From Flagellimonas hymeniacidonis (lineage in GTDB: Bacteria > Bacteroidota > Bacteroidia > Flavobacteriales > Flavobacteriaceae), in the NCBI RefSeq assembly GCF_008040165.1, contig NZ_VRUR01000001.1, forward strand, positions 246,150-310,149: a stretch of 64,000 bases of DNA, written 5' to 3'. Shown here one piece after another: positions 34,116 to 43,545 of this stretch. A program made the position numbers and the translations under genes. Position 1 is the first letter of the stretch. Each line of letters begins with the position of its first letter. The notes under the pieces are model-generated. The model saw nothing but the letters and a program-made list of their open reading frames with translations, did not search any database and was not told where the DNA came from.

Positions 34116-35069
34116 TTAAAATACCTCGCTCGCTATTGCTCGAATATTATCTGACTTGCCCATAGAATAGTAATGTAAAACGGGCGCACCTGCTTCTTTC
34201 AACTCTTTTGATTGTTGAATGCACCACTCGACCCCTACTTGACGTACTTCTTTATTGGTTTTGCAGGCTTCCACCGCATCTACCAAATCTTGTGGAATAT
34301 CCACTCGAAATACCTGTGGCAGCAATTGTAAATGACGTTTAACGGCTATTGGCTTTATCCCGGGGATTATGGGGACGTTAATTCCCATTTTTCTGGCTTC
34401 CTCTACAAACTCAAAGTATTTCTGGTTATCAAAAAACATTTGTGTAACCACATAATCTGCACCCAGATCCACTTTCTCTTTTAATCGCTTTAGGTCAGAT
34501 TTTAAAGATGGGGACTCCATGTGCTTTTCGGGATACCCGGCTACGCCAACGCAAAAATCAGAACAATTATCTGTTTCGATTACTTCATGCAAGTAGTTTC
34601 CACAGTTTAATTCTTGAATTTGTTTGACCAAACTGGATGCGTATGGGTGACCTCCTTTAGTAGGCTCAAAGTATTTTTCTTCTCTCATCGCATCCCCACG
34701 CAATGCCATCACATTATCAATTCCCAAATAGTGACAATCCACCAATAAATATTCCGTTTCTTCTTTGGTAAATCCTCCGCATAGCACATGAGGGACTGTA
34801 TCCACATTGTACTTGTGGGTAATAGAAGCACAAATTCCTAAAGTTCCAGGACGCATGCGCGTTAATTTTTTATCCAAAAGACCATCGCGGTCTATATACA
34901 CAAATTCTTCCCTGGAGGTAGTAACATCTATAAAAGGTGGATTAAACTCCATTAGAGGATCAATGTTATTATAGAGTTCCTGAATACTTTTTCCTTTTAC
35001 AGGAGGTATAATCTCAAAGCTAAAGAGCGTTTCTCCTTTTGCTTTTTTAATATGGTCTGTTACTTTCAT
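34116..35069 (-). CDS. metF: 5,10-methylenetetrahydrofolate reductase
   Basis: A 317-residue FAD enzyme that makes 5-methyl-THF, the methyl donor for methionine synthase. TIM-barrel blocks are visible: FSFEIIPPVKGKSIQELYNN at the N-terminus, DVTTSREEF, VMALRGDAM, GADYVVTQMFFDN and VPIIPGIKPI. It lies downstream of metH on the same strand, separated by an inserted four-helix-bundle gene, and is probably part of the SAM-riboswitch-controlled operon. Confidence 0.94.
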   Translation of the reverse strand: MKVTDHIKKAKGETLFSFEIIPPVKGKSIQELYNNIDPLMEFNPPFIDVTTSREEFVYIDRDGLLDKKLTRMRPGTLGICASITHKYNVDTVPHVLCGGFTKEETEYLLVDCHYLGIDNVMALRGDAMREEKYFEPTKGGHPYASSLVKQIQELNCGNYLHEVIETDNCSDFCVGVAGYPEKHMESPSLKSDLKRLKEKVDLGADYVVTQMFFDNQKYFEFVEEARKMGINVPIIPGIKPIAVKRHLQLLPQVFRVDIPQDLVDAVEACKTNKEVRQVGVEWCIQQSKELKEAGAPVLHYYSMGKSDNIRAIASEVF

Positions 35070-35085
35070 TTTCTTCTAAGTAGAT

Positions 35086-35105
35086 AGTTGATGGTTTGTA
35101 GTTGA
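35086..35105. repeat. Left repeat flanking the four-helix-bundle gene
   Basis: Two copies of AGTTGA (AGTTGATGG and AGTTGAAGG) lie within 20 bases between metF and the four-helix-bundle gene. They are the complement of the TCAACT units at 35493-35505 on the other side, so the gene is bounded by inverted repeats. Confidence 0.45.
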
Positions 35106-35113
35106 AGGCAAAA

Positions 35114-35467
35114 TTATTTGGAACTATAGTAATTAATGAATCCATTCAACAATTTTTTACAATGCTTAATTTGCTCTAATAGCGAATCAAAATCTAATTT
35201 GCTTACATATTTTTGGTCTAAAGACAGGTAGCTTTGAGTTTCCAACTCATATAACGAACCCCTGGCAATATGTAAAAACTGTATGGTGTCTGCAGATGTT
35301 CTTCTACCGCAACCTTCAGCTATATTTGATGGCACAGAAACAGCACTTCTTCTAATTTGACTAGTGAGCGCATAAACCTCCTCCTTAGGATAATTCTTGG
35401 TTATCTTATAGATTTCTTGGACCAATTTTCTTGACTCCTTCCAAACTTCCAATTCTATGTATTCCAT
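35114..35467 (-). CDS. Four-helix-bundle protein (23S rRNA IVS / bAvd family)
   Basis: A 117-residue all-helical protein starting at ATG 35467 (MEYIELEVWKESRKLVQEIY). Blocks SQIRRSAVSVPSNIAEGCGR and LYELETQSYLSL are the hallmark of the family first found in intervening sequences of 23S rRNA and related to the diversity-generating-retroelement accessory protein Avd. There is no reverse transcriptase here. It sits between metH and metF, bounded by short inverted repeats, so it looks like an inserted element in an otherwise ordinary operon. Function unknown. Confidence 0.88.
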   Translation of the reverse strand: MEYIELEVWKESRKLVQEIYKITKNYPKEEVYALTSQIRRSAVSVPSNIAEGCGRRTSADTIQFLHIARGSLYELETQSYLSLDQKYVSKLDFDSLLEQIKHCKKLLNGFINYYSSK

Positions 35468-35478
35468 AAATAATTCTA

Positions 35479-35505
35479 TCAACCAATATCTGTCAACTGT
35501 CAACT
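35479..35505. repeat. Right repeat, forming the metH 3' end
   Basis: TCAACC (35479) and the tandem TCAACTGTCAACT (35493-35505) are complementary to the left flank. On the minus strand the tandem repeat encodes the last residues of MetH (LVDS) and its TGA stop. Confidence 0.45.
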
Positions 35506-38192
35506 AAATTTGGCGCCAGCCACTTTTGTGCTTCTTCCAGTTTAATTTCTTTTCTTTTTGCAAAATCCTCTACTTGATCTTGCTTTATTTTTCCCAAACC
35601 AAAGTATTTAGCCTCAGGATGCCCAAAATAATAACCACTTACACTCGCAGCTGGCCACATAGCCAAACTTTCGGTAAGCTCTACGCCTATTTTTTCTTTT
35701 ACATCCAACAGTTCCCAAATAGTGATTTTTTCTAAATGATCTGGACAGGCGGGATAACCCGGAGCGGGACGGATGCCACGATATTTTTCATCAATTAAAT
35801 CATTGTTGGATAAGATTTCTTGTCCTGCATATCCCCAATGTTTGGTACGTACTTCCTTATGAAGATATTCGGCAAAGGCCTCAGCCAATCGGTCTGCCAA
35901 TGCCTTAACCATTATGGAACTGTAATCATCAAGGTTTTTTTCATATACTTTAGCTAGTTCTTGGGTTCCAAATCCAGTAGTCACACAAAAACAGCCTATG
36001 TAATCCTGAATCCCTGTCTCTTTTGGGGCAACAAAATCCGACAGTCCAATATTTGGAACTCCAGCTCTTTTTTTAAGTTGTTGACGCAGCGTTCTAAAAA
36101 TAAATTCTGATTTTGAACTTTCGTTCGGGATTACTTCAATATCGTCGTCATTGATTGTGTTAGCTGGGAATAGACCAAAAATTGCTTTAGCTTTCAATAG
36201 TTTTTCATCCAAAATTCGCTTCAGCATAAGCTGCGCATCTTCAAAAAGTTCGGTAGCTTGTTTTCCAACGACTTCATCTTTCAGTATAGCAGGATACTTT
36301 CCATGTAAATCCCAACTTCTAAAGAAAGGGGTCCAATCGATAAAATCAGTGAGCTTTTCAAGATTGAAATCTTCCCATACCTGAATACCTAACTCATTAG
36401 GTTTTTTGATACTTGCAGCATTCCATGTTATCTGAAGTTTGTTTTGTCTGGCTTCAGCCAAGGTCAAATATTCTTTTTGCTTGGTTCTATTCAAAAATTT
36501 ATCCCTGAAACTTTCATAATCCAACTTGATGGATTTTTTGTAGTTGTTCGAAGTTTCCTTTTGCAATAAATCCCCAACTACGGTAACCGCTCTTGAAGCA
36601 TCATTTACATGCACCACTGCCTGACTATATTGAGGGTCAATTTTTACAGCTGTATGGGCTTTACTTGTGGTAGCACCTCCAATCAACAAAGGAACCTCAA
36701 ATTGTTGTCGCTCCATTTCTTTGGCCAAAAATACCATCTCATCCAAAGACGGTGTAATCAACCCACTTAAACCAATAATATCAACTTGCTCTTCTTTGGC
36801 CTTTTGAATGATTTTCTCCGGGGGCACCATAACACCCATATCCACAATTTCATAATTGTTACAAGCAAGGACAACACTAACTATATTTTTTCCGATATCA
36901 TGGACATCTCCTTTAACCGTAGCCATTAAAATTTTGCCTGCTCCTTCTGAAGGGATAAGATCAGGATTCTTCTTTTTTTCTTCTTCTATATAGGGTTCTA
37001 AATATGCTACAGCTTTTTTCATCACCCGTGCCGATTTCACCACTTGGGGAAGGAACATTTTTCCGCTTCCAAATAAATCTCCCACAACGTTCATCCCTGT
37101 CATTAGATTGCCTTCTATGACTTCTATGGGTTTCGAGGCATTCAATCGGGCTTCCTCAATATCTTCAATAATAAATTGATCGATTCCTTTTACTAAAGCT
37201 CTTGTGATTCTGGATTGCAGCGGTTCCTCTCTCCAAGACAAATCAACCTTGTTTTCCTTTGCCTTGCCCACTACGGTCTCAGCAAATTCCAACAATCGCT
37301 CCGTTGCATCATCCCTGCGATTTAGAATTACATCTTCAACATGCTCCAATAAATCCTTTGGAATGTCATCATAAATCTCAAGTAAAGCCGGATTTACAAT
37401 TCCCATGTTCATTCCTGCATTAATAGCATGGTACAAAAACACAGAGTGCATTGCTTCCCGAACAGGATTATTTCCTCTAAATGAGAAAGAAACATTACTT
37501 ACTCCCCCACTAACACTACAATGGGGAAGGTTTTCCCTAACCCATTTGGTTGCTTGAATAAAATCCAGGGCATTTAACCTGTGTTCTTCCATTCCGGTTG
37601 CAACAGGGAAAATATTGAGGTCAAATATGATGTCTTCTGGAGAAAATTTGACTTTATCTACTAAAATCCGATACGATCGTTCCGCAATTTCTTTGCGGCG
37701 TTCCAAATTATCCGCTTGCCCAACCTCATCAAAAGCCATGACGATGACGGCAGCTCCGTATCGTTTTATTAAGGTAGCCTGATGTATAAACTGATCTTCT
37801 CCTTCTTTTAGACTTATGGAATTTACGACGCACTTTCCTTGCACGACTTGCAGGCCAGCTTCTATGATTTCCCACTTGGAGCTATCGATCATAATGGGAA
37901 CTCGTGCGATGTCTGGTTCGGCCACAATTAAGTTTAAAAACTTGACCATAGCTTCTTTTCCATCAATAAGGCCGTCGTCCATATTGATGTCTATTACCTG
38001 AGCTCCTCCTTCTACCTGATGCCTAGCAACATCCAGCGCTTCATCAAATTTTTCTTCCTTAATAAGGCGAAGAAATTTTTTAGATCCTGCCACATTGGTC
38101 CGCTCCCCAACATTGACAAAATTACTGTCCGGGGTAATTATCAATGGCTCAAGGCCACTTAGTTTTAGATATTTTGGTTTGGCACTTTCCAT
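35493..38192 (-). CDS. metH: Methionine synthase, pterin/B12/activation part
   Basis: An 899-residue protein equal to the C-terminal three modules of cobalamin-dependent MetH. Order: pterin-binding barrel ([20 protein letters not shown] near 25), B12 cap and Rossmann domain with the cobalt-ligand motif [20 protein letters not shown] near 430, and the SAM-binding reactivation domain ([27 protein letters not shown]). The homocysteine-binding module is a separate gene 13 bases upstream. The enzyme methylates homocysteine using 5-methyl-THF. The extreme C-terminus is encoded by a repeat unit. Confidence 0.94.
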   Translation of the reverse strand: MESAKPKYLKLSGLEPLIITPDSNFVNVGERTNVAGSKKFLRLIKEEKFDEALDVARHQVEGGAQVIDINMDDGLIDGKEAMVKFLNLIVAEPDIARVPIMIDSSKWEIIEAGLQVVQGKCVVNSISLKEGEDQFIHQATLIKRYGAAVIVMAFDEVGQADNLERRKEIAERSYRILVDKVKFSPEDIIFDLNIFPVATGMEEHRLNALDFIQATKWVRENLPHCSVSGGVSNVSFSFRGNNPVREAMHSVFLYHAINAGMNMGIVNPALLEIYDDIPKDLLEHVEDVILNRRDDATERLLEFAETVVGKAKENKVDLSWREEPLQSRITRALVKGIDQFIIEDIEEARLNASKPIEVIEGNLMTGMNVVGDLFGSGKMFLPQVVKSARVMKKAVAYLEPYIEEEKKKNPDLIPSEGAGKILMATVKGDVHDIGKNIVSVVLACNNYEIVDMGVMVPPEKIIQKAKEEQVDIIGLSGLITPSLDEMVFLAKEMERQQFEVPLLIGGATTSKAHTAVKIDPQYSQAVVHVNDASRAVTVVGDLLQKETSNNYKKSIKLDYESFRDKFLNRTKQKEYLTLAEARQNKLQITWNAASIKKPNELGIQVWEDFNLEKLTDFIDWTPFFRSWDLHGKYPAILKDEVVGKQATELFEDAQLMLKRILDEKLLKAKAIFGLFPANTINDDDIEVIPNESSKSEFIFRTLRQQLKKRAGVPNIGLSDFVAPKETGIQDYIGCFCVTTGFGTQELAKVYEKNLDDYSSIMVKALADRLAEAFAEYLHKEVRTKHWGYAGQEILSNNDLIDEKYRGIRPAPGYPACPDHLEKITIWELLDVKEKIGVELTESLAMWPAASVSGYYFGHPEAKYFGLGKIKQDQVEDFAKRKEIKLEEAQKWLAPNLVDS

Positions 38193-38205
38193 AATGGCTT
38201 CCTAA

Positions 38206-39207
38206 TTATACTGGAAGAGTTTGTTTTCTTGGTTCATATTCTTTTACCAAATCTGCAATAGCCTTAATATGCTCTGGGGTGGTTCCGCAACAACCGCCTA
38301 CAATATTCACAAGACCTTTTTCCAAGTATTCTTTAATTTGACTTGCCATTTGCTCGGGGGTTTCATCATATTCTCCAAAGGCATTGGGCAATCCTGCATT
38401 TGGGTGGGCAGAAACTCCATAATCGGTTTTTGCTGACAATACTTCTAAATGTGGTACAAGTTGTGCTGCCCCCAAGGCACAATTAAATCCAACAGAAATT
38501 ATAGGAATGTGTGAGATAGAAATCAGAAAAGCTTCTGCTGTTTGACCAGATAAGGTACGCCCAGAAGCATCGGTAATAGTACCGCTGACCATTATGGGGA
38601 CACTAATGTTTCTTTCTTCTTTGACTTCTTCAATAGCAAACAATGCTGCCTTTGCATTTAGGGTATCAAAAATGGTCTCTACCAATAAAACATCAGCTCC
38701 TCCATCCAAAAGGGCTTCTACCTGCTCTTTGTATGCAATACGCAATTCATCAAAAGAGACTGCTCTATATCCTGGGTCATTTACATCTGGCGACATGCTG
38801 GCTGTTTTATTTGTGGGGCCAATACTTCCTGCCACAAATCTTGGTTTATGAGGTTCTCTTGCCGTGAATTCTTCAGCTACTTTTTTGGCAATTTTGGCAG
38901 ATTCATAATTGAGTTCATAGACCAAATCCTCCATGTGATAATCTGCCATAGCGATGGTCGTTCCCGAAAATGTATTGGTTTCCACAATATCCGCTCCGGC
39001 TTCAAAATACTTTTTATGTACTTCCGCAATGGCCTGTGGCTGGGTCAATGATAAAAGGTCGTTATTACCTTGAAGGGGATGTGCCCAATCTTTGAATCGT
39101 TCTCCCCTAAAGTCCTCTTCCACAAATTTATACCGTTGTAACATAGTACCCATGGCACCATCTAGCACCAAAATACGCTCTTGTAAAATAGCTTCAATAT
39201 TCTTCAT
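38206..39207 (-). CDS. metH: Methionine synthase, homocysteine-binding part
   Basis: A 333-residue homocysteine S-methyltransferase module equal to the N-terminus of MetH. The zinc ligands are the Cys in [10 protein letters not shown] and the Cys pair in [29 protein letters not shown] and [19 protein letters not shown] are typical. It must work with the protein encoded 13 bases downstream. The gene is headed by a SAM-I riboswitch. Confidence 0.94.
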   Translation of the reverse strand: MKNIEAILQERILVLDGAMGTMLQRYKFVEEDFRGERFKDWAHPLQGNNDLLSLTQPQAIAEVHKKYFEAGADIVETNTFSGTTIAMADYHMEDLVYELNYESAKIAKKVAEEFTAREPHKPRFVAGSIGPTNKTASMSPDVNDPGYRAVSFDELRIAYKEQVEALLDGGADVLLVETIFDTLNAKAALFAIEEVKEERNISVPIMVSGTITDASGRTLSGQTAEAFLISISHIPIISVGFNCALGAAQLVPHLEVLSAKTDYGVSAHPNAGLPNAFGEYDETPEQMASQIKEYLEKGLVNIVGGCCGTTPEHIKAIADLVKEYEPRKQTLPV

Positions 39208-39216
39208 AACACAATT

Positions 39217-39231
39217 ATCCTTTTAAAGGAT
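39217..39231 (-). other. Hairpin next to the metH start
   Basis: ATCCTTTTAAAGGAT can form a short hairpin 9 bases before the metH ATG. It lacks a T-run, so it might affect translation rather than end transcription; it could be the expression platform of the upstream riboswitch. Confidence 0.3.
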
Positions 39232-39314
39232 TATATTATTGCATCAAGAAAAGTGTAGAAAATACGATGAAAAGTATTCATTACGTTATCCTTCCTAAAA
39301 CCAAAAATTAATTT

Positions 39315-39396
39315 TAGGTAGAATTTAGCACCTTCTTTAAAAGTAAAGGGTTGCTAAGGTTTCATTGGGTCTAATCCCTCCACCTTTCTTGATAAC
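39315..39396 (-). ncRNA. SAM-I (S-box) riboswitch before metH
   Basis: The minus-strand RNA carries the S-box core in order: TATCAAGAAAGGTGGAGGG, ACCC, ATGAAACC, TTAGCAACC, a variable hairpin, then AAGGTGCTAAATTC. It lies about 110 bases before metH. SAM binding should lower expression of metH and the genes after it. An obvious T-run terminator is not seen downstream. Together with the hairpin at 39217, the promoter and the fnr-like gene terminator, it fills the gap 39208-39541. Confidence 0.92.
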
Positions 39397-39419
39397 AATT
39401 TCAATTTTTAAATGAACTG

Positions 39420-39454
39420 AGGACAAAATAACTACTCTTTGTCCTTAAAAACAA
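39420..39454 (-). promoter_or_regulatory. Promoter of the metH operon with inverted repeat
   Basis: On the minus strand, TTG (39454-39452), a 20-base spacer, and TTATTTTG (39431-39424), one mismatch from TAnnTTTG. An 8-bp inverted repeat AGGACAAA-N10-TTTGTCCT (39420-39445) covers the -7 region and may be an operator. Confidence 0.45.
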
Positions 39455-39476
39455 CTTAAATCTGCTTTTTGTAACG

Positions 39477-39510
39477 TTAAAACCTTCCTAAGCGGGCACA
39501 AAGGAAGGTT
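39477..39510 (-). terminator. Terminator of the sulfate assimilation operon
   Basis: AACCTTCCT / AGGAAGGTT (39481-39489, 39502-39510) with a 12-base loop, followed on the minus strand by TTTTAA. It lies 32 bases after the stop at 39542. Confidence 0.55.
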
Positions 39511-39541
39511 CTTGACTAACTCAAAATAACCTAAAAAAACT

Positions 39542-40603
39542 TTAGACTATGCTTTGCACCACTTCTTTTTTAGCTTCTTTTTTAGAGCCGTCAAATCCCT
39601 CAACGCCTCCAACTGTGGTATATTTCATAACAAATCGCTTATCTGGATTAATGATTTTATAAGCATACTGACACATAACTGCCGCTTCATGAAATCCAGA
39701 TAGGATTAATTTTAATTTTCCTTCGTATGTATTCACATCTCCAATAGCAAAAACTCCAGGGATGTTGGTTTGGTAATCTTTGGCATTATTTACTTTAATA
39801 GCATTTTTTTCAATTTCCAGACCCCAACTTCCTATTGGACCCAGTTTTGGGGAAAGTCCGAAAAGTGGGATAAAGTTGTCCACCTCTAAATATTCGGCAT
39901 CCTTTTCTTTATCATTATAGGTGATCACAACACCACTAAGGTCATTCTTACCATGCAATTCGGTTATTTGAGCTTCGGTGAAGAGTTTTATCTTACCTAG
40001 TTTTGCCAATTCCGATGCTTTTTCAACGGAATCCAAGGCTCCTCTAAATTCATTTCTTCGGTGTACCAATGCAACCTCTGAAGCTACATCTGCCAAGTAG
40101 ATGGCCCAATCCAATGCTGAATCGCCTCCACCAGCAATCACCACTTTTTTATTTCTATATACTTCAGGATCTTTTATGATGTATGAAATGCCCTTATCCT
40201 CATAGTCACCGATATTGGCAATAAGTGGTTTTCTGGGTTCAAAAGAGCCCAATCCCCCTGCAATGACCACAACAGGAGCATGATGCTTAGTCCCCTTGTT
40301 TGTTGTTACAATAAAAGAACCGTCTTCTTGCTTATCCAAGGTTTCAGCTCGCTCTCCTAACGTAAATCCAGGCTCAAATGGCTTTATTTGCTCCATTAAT
40401 CTATCTACCAAATCGCCCGCGAGAATTTCTGGATAAGCAGGTATATCGTAAATAGGTTTCTTTGGATAAATTTCTGAACACTGACCGCCTGGCTGGGGCA
40501 ATGCATCTATCAAATGAGTCTTTAGTTTTAGCAAACCTGCTTCGAACACGGTGAACAAACCTGTAGGACCCGCTCCTATGATGAGTATATCTGTTTTGAT
40601 CAT
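39542..40603 (-). CDS. Ferredoxin-NADP reductase-like flavoprotein
   Basis: A 353-residue FAD/NAD(P)-binding protein of the thioredoxin-reductase-like FNR group. FAD motif GAGPTGL at about 10-16, PQPGGQCSEIYP near 37, NAD(P) motif VVIAGGGDSALDWAIYLADV near 155, and GVFAIGDVNTY near 290. The CxxC of true thioredoxin reductase is absent. It is the last gene after sulfite reductase and cobA, so it very probably supplies reduced ferredoxin for sulfite reduction. Gap to cobA is four bases. Confidence 0.88.
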   Translation of the reverse strand: MIKTDILIIGAGPTGLFTVFEAGLLKLKTHLIDALPQPGGQCSEIYPKKPIYDIPAYPEILAGDLVDRLMEQIKPFEPGFTLGERAETLDKQEDGSFIVTTNKGTKHHAPVVVIAGGLGSFEPRKPLIANIGDYEDKGISYIIKDPEVYRNKKVVIAGGGDSALDWAIYLADVASEVALVHRRNEFRGALDSVEKASELAKLGKIKLFTEAQITELHGKNDLSGVVITYNDKEKDAEYLEVDNFIPLFGLSPKLGPIGSWGLEIEKNAIKVNNAKDYQTNIPGVFAIGDVNTYEGKLKLILSGFHEAAVMCQYAYKIINPDKRFVMKYTTVGGVEGFDGSKKEAKKEVVQSIV

Positions 40604-40607
40604 GATC

Positions 40608-41384
40608 TTATTCTTTTTCTAATAACATTAATTCCTTCTGGTCGTATTCTTTTTGAATCTCCATTATTTTCTCTCGATGGTCGACTACTTCACCGATAAT
40701 AATAATTGCAGGATTGGATAACTGTTGCTCTTTTGCCTTGTACTCAATTGAAGCAACAGTTCCAATACCTATTTTTTCTTTATCTGTAGTACCATTTTGT
40801 ATAATGGCAACAGGAATATTTGATTTTTCTTCGTTTCTAAAAAGCTCCATAATCTCTGATAGCTTTGACATCCCCATCAAAATAACGACTGTTGCGTTTG
40901 ACTTTGCAGCCAAGGCAACATCCTTGGATAACTTATGTTCTTTTGTTGTTCCTGTAATTACCCAAAAACTCTCCGAAGCTCCTCTTTTGGTTACAGGAAT
41001 GTTTTGAAATGCCGGCACAGATACGGATGAGGAAATTCCTGGAACTACAGCCACTTCTATTCCTTGTTTGGCAGCATATTCCATTTCTTCGGCGCCTCTA
41101 CCAAAAACAAAAGGGTCACCTCCTTTTAATCGTACCACATGCTTATGCAAAGCTGCACGGCTAACGATAAGCTCATTTATTTGCTCCTGTTGATAGGCAT
41201 AACATCCCTTACGCTTGCCTACAAAAATTTGTTCAGCATTTGGAGCATAATCCAATAAATCAGTATCCACCAAAGCGTCATATAAAACAACATCTGCGCT
41301 CTGTAATGCCTTAATACCCTTAAGGGTAATTAAATCGACATCCCCAGGGCCCGCCCCCACCACTGTTAGCTTTCCTCTATACAT
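40608..41384 (-). CDS. cobA: Uroporphyrinogen-III C-methyltransferase
   Basis: A 258-residue SUMT that methylates uroporphyrinogen III twice to precorrin-2, the start of sirohaem, the cofactor of sulfite reductase. Motifs: LTVVGAGPGDVDLITLKG at the N-terminus, VRLKGGDPFVFGRGAEE near 84, and VVPGISSSVSVPA near 113. Only the methyltransferase is present; the dehydrogenase/ferrochelatase must be elsewhere. It overlaps the sulfite reductase gene by eight bases. Confidence 0.94.
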   Translation of the reverse strand: MYRGKLTVVGAGPGDVDLITLKGIKALQSADVVLYDALVDTDLLDYAPNAEQIFVGKRKGCYAYQQEQINELIVSRAALHKHVVRLKGGDPFVFGRGAEEMEYAAKQGIEVAVVPGISSSVSVPAFQNIPVTKRGASESFWVITGTTKEHKLSKDVALAAKSNATVVILMGMSKLSEIMELFRNEEKSNIPVAIIQNGTTDKEKIGIGTVASIEYKAKEQQLSNPAIIIIGEVVDHREKIMEIQKEYDQKELMLLEKE

Positions 41385-43467
41385 GTGCCAATTCTAATTT
41401 TCTGTAAGCTTCTAATTGTTGCAACACTAGTTTCGCATCTTCTAAAAAGCTAATTGCAAATACCTGTGTAGGCTTATTTTCCTTCAATTGAAGTGCTATA
41501 GCTTCAAAACTTCCTCCTAAACTTATCTTCCCGGTCTCCACATACAATCTGTCAAAATCCTTGATGATTGTTGCATGGTTATTGGTCTTTACTTTTTCTG
41601 ATGTTAAAAGTGCTTTGGCAGAATTTACAATGGATTGATAGGAGTAGTATATACTTGCAGCCCACTTTTCTTCCGATAATGCTTCTTTGGCATTTTGAAT
41701 TTTTTCTTCGCTTTCGAAAAATAGCGTAGCGACCAAATCAACAATCACTCCTGCACATTCTCCAATGCCAATCTCCTTCTTATATTTTTCTGCATTTCCC
41801 CAATCGATAAAATCATCTTGGGTCAAATTTTCAATATCGGCTAGAGGTTTCAGGAAATTGTAGAAATAATGCTCTCCTTTTTCCCAATAATAATCGGCAA
41901 AAGAGGCACCATTGCCATTTGCATTAAAGTCGTCCAAAATCAATCGTAATGCCTGTGGGCCTCTCTTGCTTGGAACTTTTATAACCTTATCGGCAAATCT
42001 GCCTTTGCCATTTCCGAAGTTACCTCCACCCAATAATACCTGTAAGGCCGGTGCAACTAATTTATCCTTGGTACGGATAGACATTCCTTGGAAACCAATA
42101 TTTGCCATATTATGCTGTCCGCAGGCGTTCATACAACCGCTTATTTTAATGACCACATCTGGGTTACTGATATATTGCGGATATTCAGCCTTGATAACTC
42201 GTTCCAGTTCCTCAGCAATTCCAGTACTACTGGCAATTCCTAGGTTACAGGTATCAGTGCCTGGACATGCAGTAATATCCAATGCTTTATTATAGCCAGC
42301 TTCTACAAAACCTAATTTTTCAAGTTCTAAATAGAAAAAAGGAATCAATTCTTCTTTTACATATGGAATTAGAATATTCTGTCTAAGGGATAATCTTAAC
42401 TCTCCTGCAGCGTAGTCTTTGACCAATCTTGCCAATTTCCTTGCGTTATCTGTATAGAAATCACCCAACAAAACTTTGATGCCTATTGCAACAAAGCCCT
42501 TTTGCTTTTGAAGCACTATATTAGTTGATTTCCACTTTTCAAAAGCCTCCGTATCTTTAATTTCAACCAAAGGAGTCTCTGCAATTGCCACTTGTGATTT
42601 TGGATAGTTTTCAAAATCGATTGGGTATGTTTGATGTGGAATTGCCAATTGTTCTTCTTCCAATAGGGCTTTAAATCCATCCAGACCAATGTCCTTCAAT
42701 AAGAATTTCATTCGAGCTTTTGCTCTACTTTTTCGCTCTCCATATCGGTCAAAAACACGGATTACACCTTCCATTAAAGGAATTATTTTATCAGATGGCA
42801 AAAAGCTATAGAGTTCATCGGCATGACGGGGTTGTGAACCCAATCCACCTGCCAACATTACTTTAAAGCCTCTTTCTCCATTTTGGATTTTAGCGATAAA
42901 GCCTAAATCGTGCATATAGGAAAGTCCGGTATCTGCATCACTTGCAGAAAACGAAACCTTGAACTTTCTTCCCATTTCTTGCCCAATAGGGTTTCTTAGA
43001 AAATATTGAAAAACGGCATGCGCATAGGGTGAAACATCAAACGGTTCGTTTACATCAATACCAGCTGTCTCACTTGCTGTTACATTACGCACAGTATTTC
43101 CACAAGCTTCGCGCAAGGTGACATCATCTTTTTCCAATTGCGCCCAAAGTTCAGGGGTACGATCTAAATCCACGTAGTGAATCTGAATGTCTTGACGCGT
43201 GGTTATATGGAGTCTTCCTCTAGAATATTCATCAGAAACATCACAAATACGAAGCAGTTGGTTTGATGTTACTTTACCGTAAGGCAGTTTAATACGTATC
43301 ATCTGAACCCCTTCTTGCCGTTGTCCATAAACTCCTCTGGCTAAACGGAGGCTTCGGAATTTTTCCTCATCTATCTTACCTCCCCTAAACTGACGAATTT
43401 TATTCTCCAATTCAATAATATCTTTTTGTACTATTGGATTTTCGATTTCTGTTCTAAAGCTTTGCAT
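41377..43467 (-). CDS. Sulfite/nitrite reductase with C-terminal HEPN domain
   Basis: A 696-residue protein. Residues 1 to about 560 are a ferredoxin-type sirohaem sulfite/nitrite reductase: GRLHITTRQDIQIHYV, and the [4Fe-4S]-sirohaem cysteines Cys401, Cys407, Cys445 and Cys449 (CPGTDTC and GCMNACGQH). Residues about 580-690 are an additional helical domain (ALSEEKWAASIYYSYQSIVN) of the HEPN type. The reaction is sulfite to sulfide, inferred from cysH, cysD and cysN next door. It starts 78 bases after cysN with a possible operator in the gap. Confidence 0.9.
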   Translation of the reverse strand: MQSFRTEIENPIVQKDIIELENKIRQFRGGKIDEEKFRSLRLARGVYGQRQEGVQMIRIKLPYGKVTSNQLLRICDVSDEYSRGRLHITTRQDIQIHYVDLDRTPELWAQLEKDDVTLREACGNTVRNVTASETAGIDVNEPFDVSPYAHAVFQYFLRNPIGQEMGRKFKVSFSASDADTGLSYMHDLGFIAKIQNGERGFKVMLAGGLGSQPRHADELYSFLPSDKIIPLMEGVIRVFDRYGERKSRAKARMKFLLKDIGLDGFKALLEEEQLAIPHQTYPIDFENYPKSQVAIAETPLVEIKDTEAFEKWKSTNIVLQKQKGFVAIGIKVLLGDFYTDNARKLARLVKDYAAGELRLSLRQNILIPYVKEELIPFFYLELEKLGFVEAGYNKALDITACPGTDTCNLGIASSTGIAEELERVIKAEYPQYISNPDVVIKISGCMNACGQHNMANIGFQGMSIRTKDKLVAPALQVLLGGGNFGNGKGRFADKVIKVPSKRGPQALRLILDDFNANGNGASFADYYWEKGEHYFYNFLKPLADIENLTQDDFIDWGNAEKYKKEIGIGECAGVIVDLVATLFFESEEKIQNAKEALSEEKWAASIYYSYQSIVNSAKALLTSEKVKTNNHATIIKDFDRLYVETGKISLGGSFEAIALQLKENKPTQVFAISFLEDAKLVLQQLEAYRKLELAHV

Positions 43468-43481
43468 ATTTTTCTATTTTT

Positions 43482-43498
43482 CCTATCTATTTACTAGG
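43482..43498. promoter_or_regulatory. CCTA-N9-TAGG motif before sulfite reductase
   Basis: CCTATCTATTTACTAGG lies 14 bases before the sulfite reductase ATG. It closely resembles the motif at 46689-46705, before the first gene of the cys set. Both may be bound by the Rrf2 regulator in the locus. Confidence 0.4.
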
Positions 43499-43545
43499 TT
43501 TTAATTCTGTCTTTATTCCGAATACTTATTGCAGTTAAAATGGAC

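Noticed and set aside
35114..35467. Possible diversity-generating retroelement accessory gene (avd)
   Set aside because: No reverse transcriptase, template repeat or variable repeat was seen nearby; the orphan four-helix-bundle family explains it.
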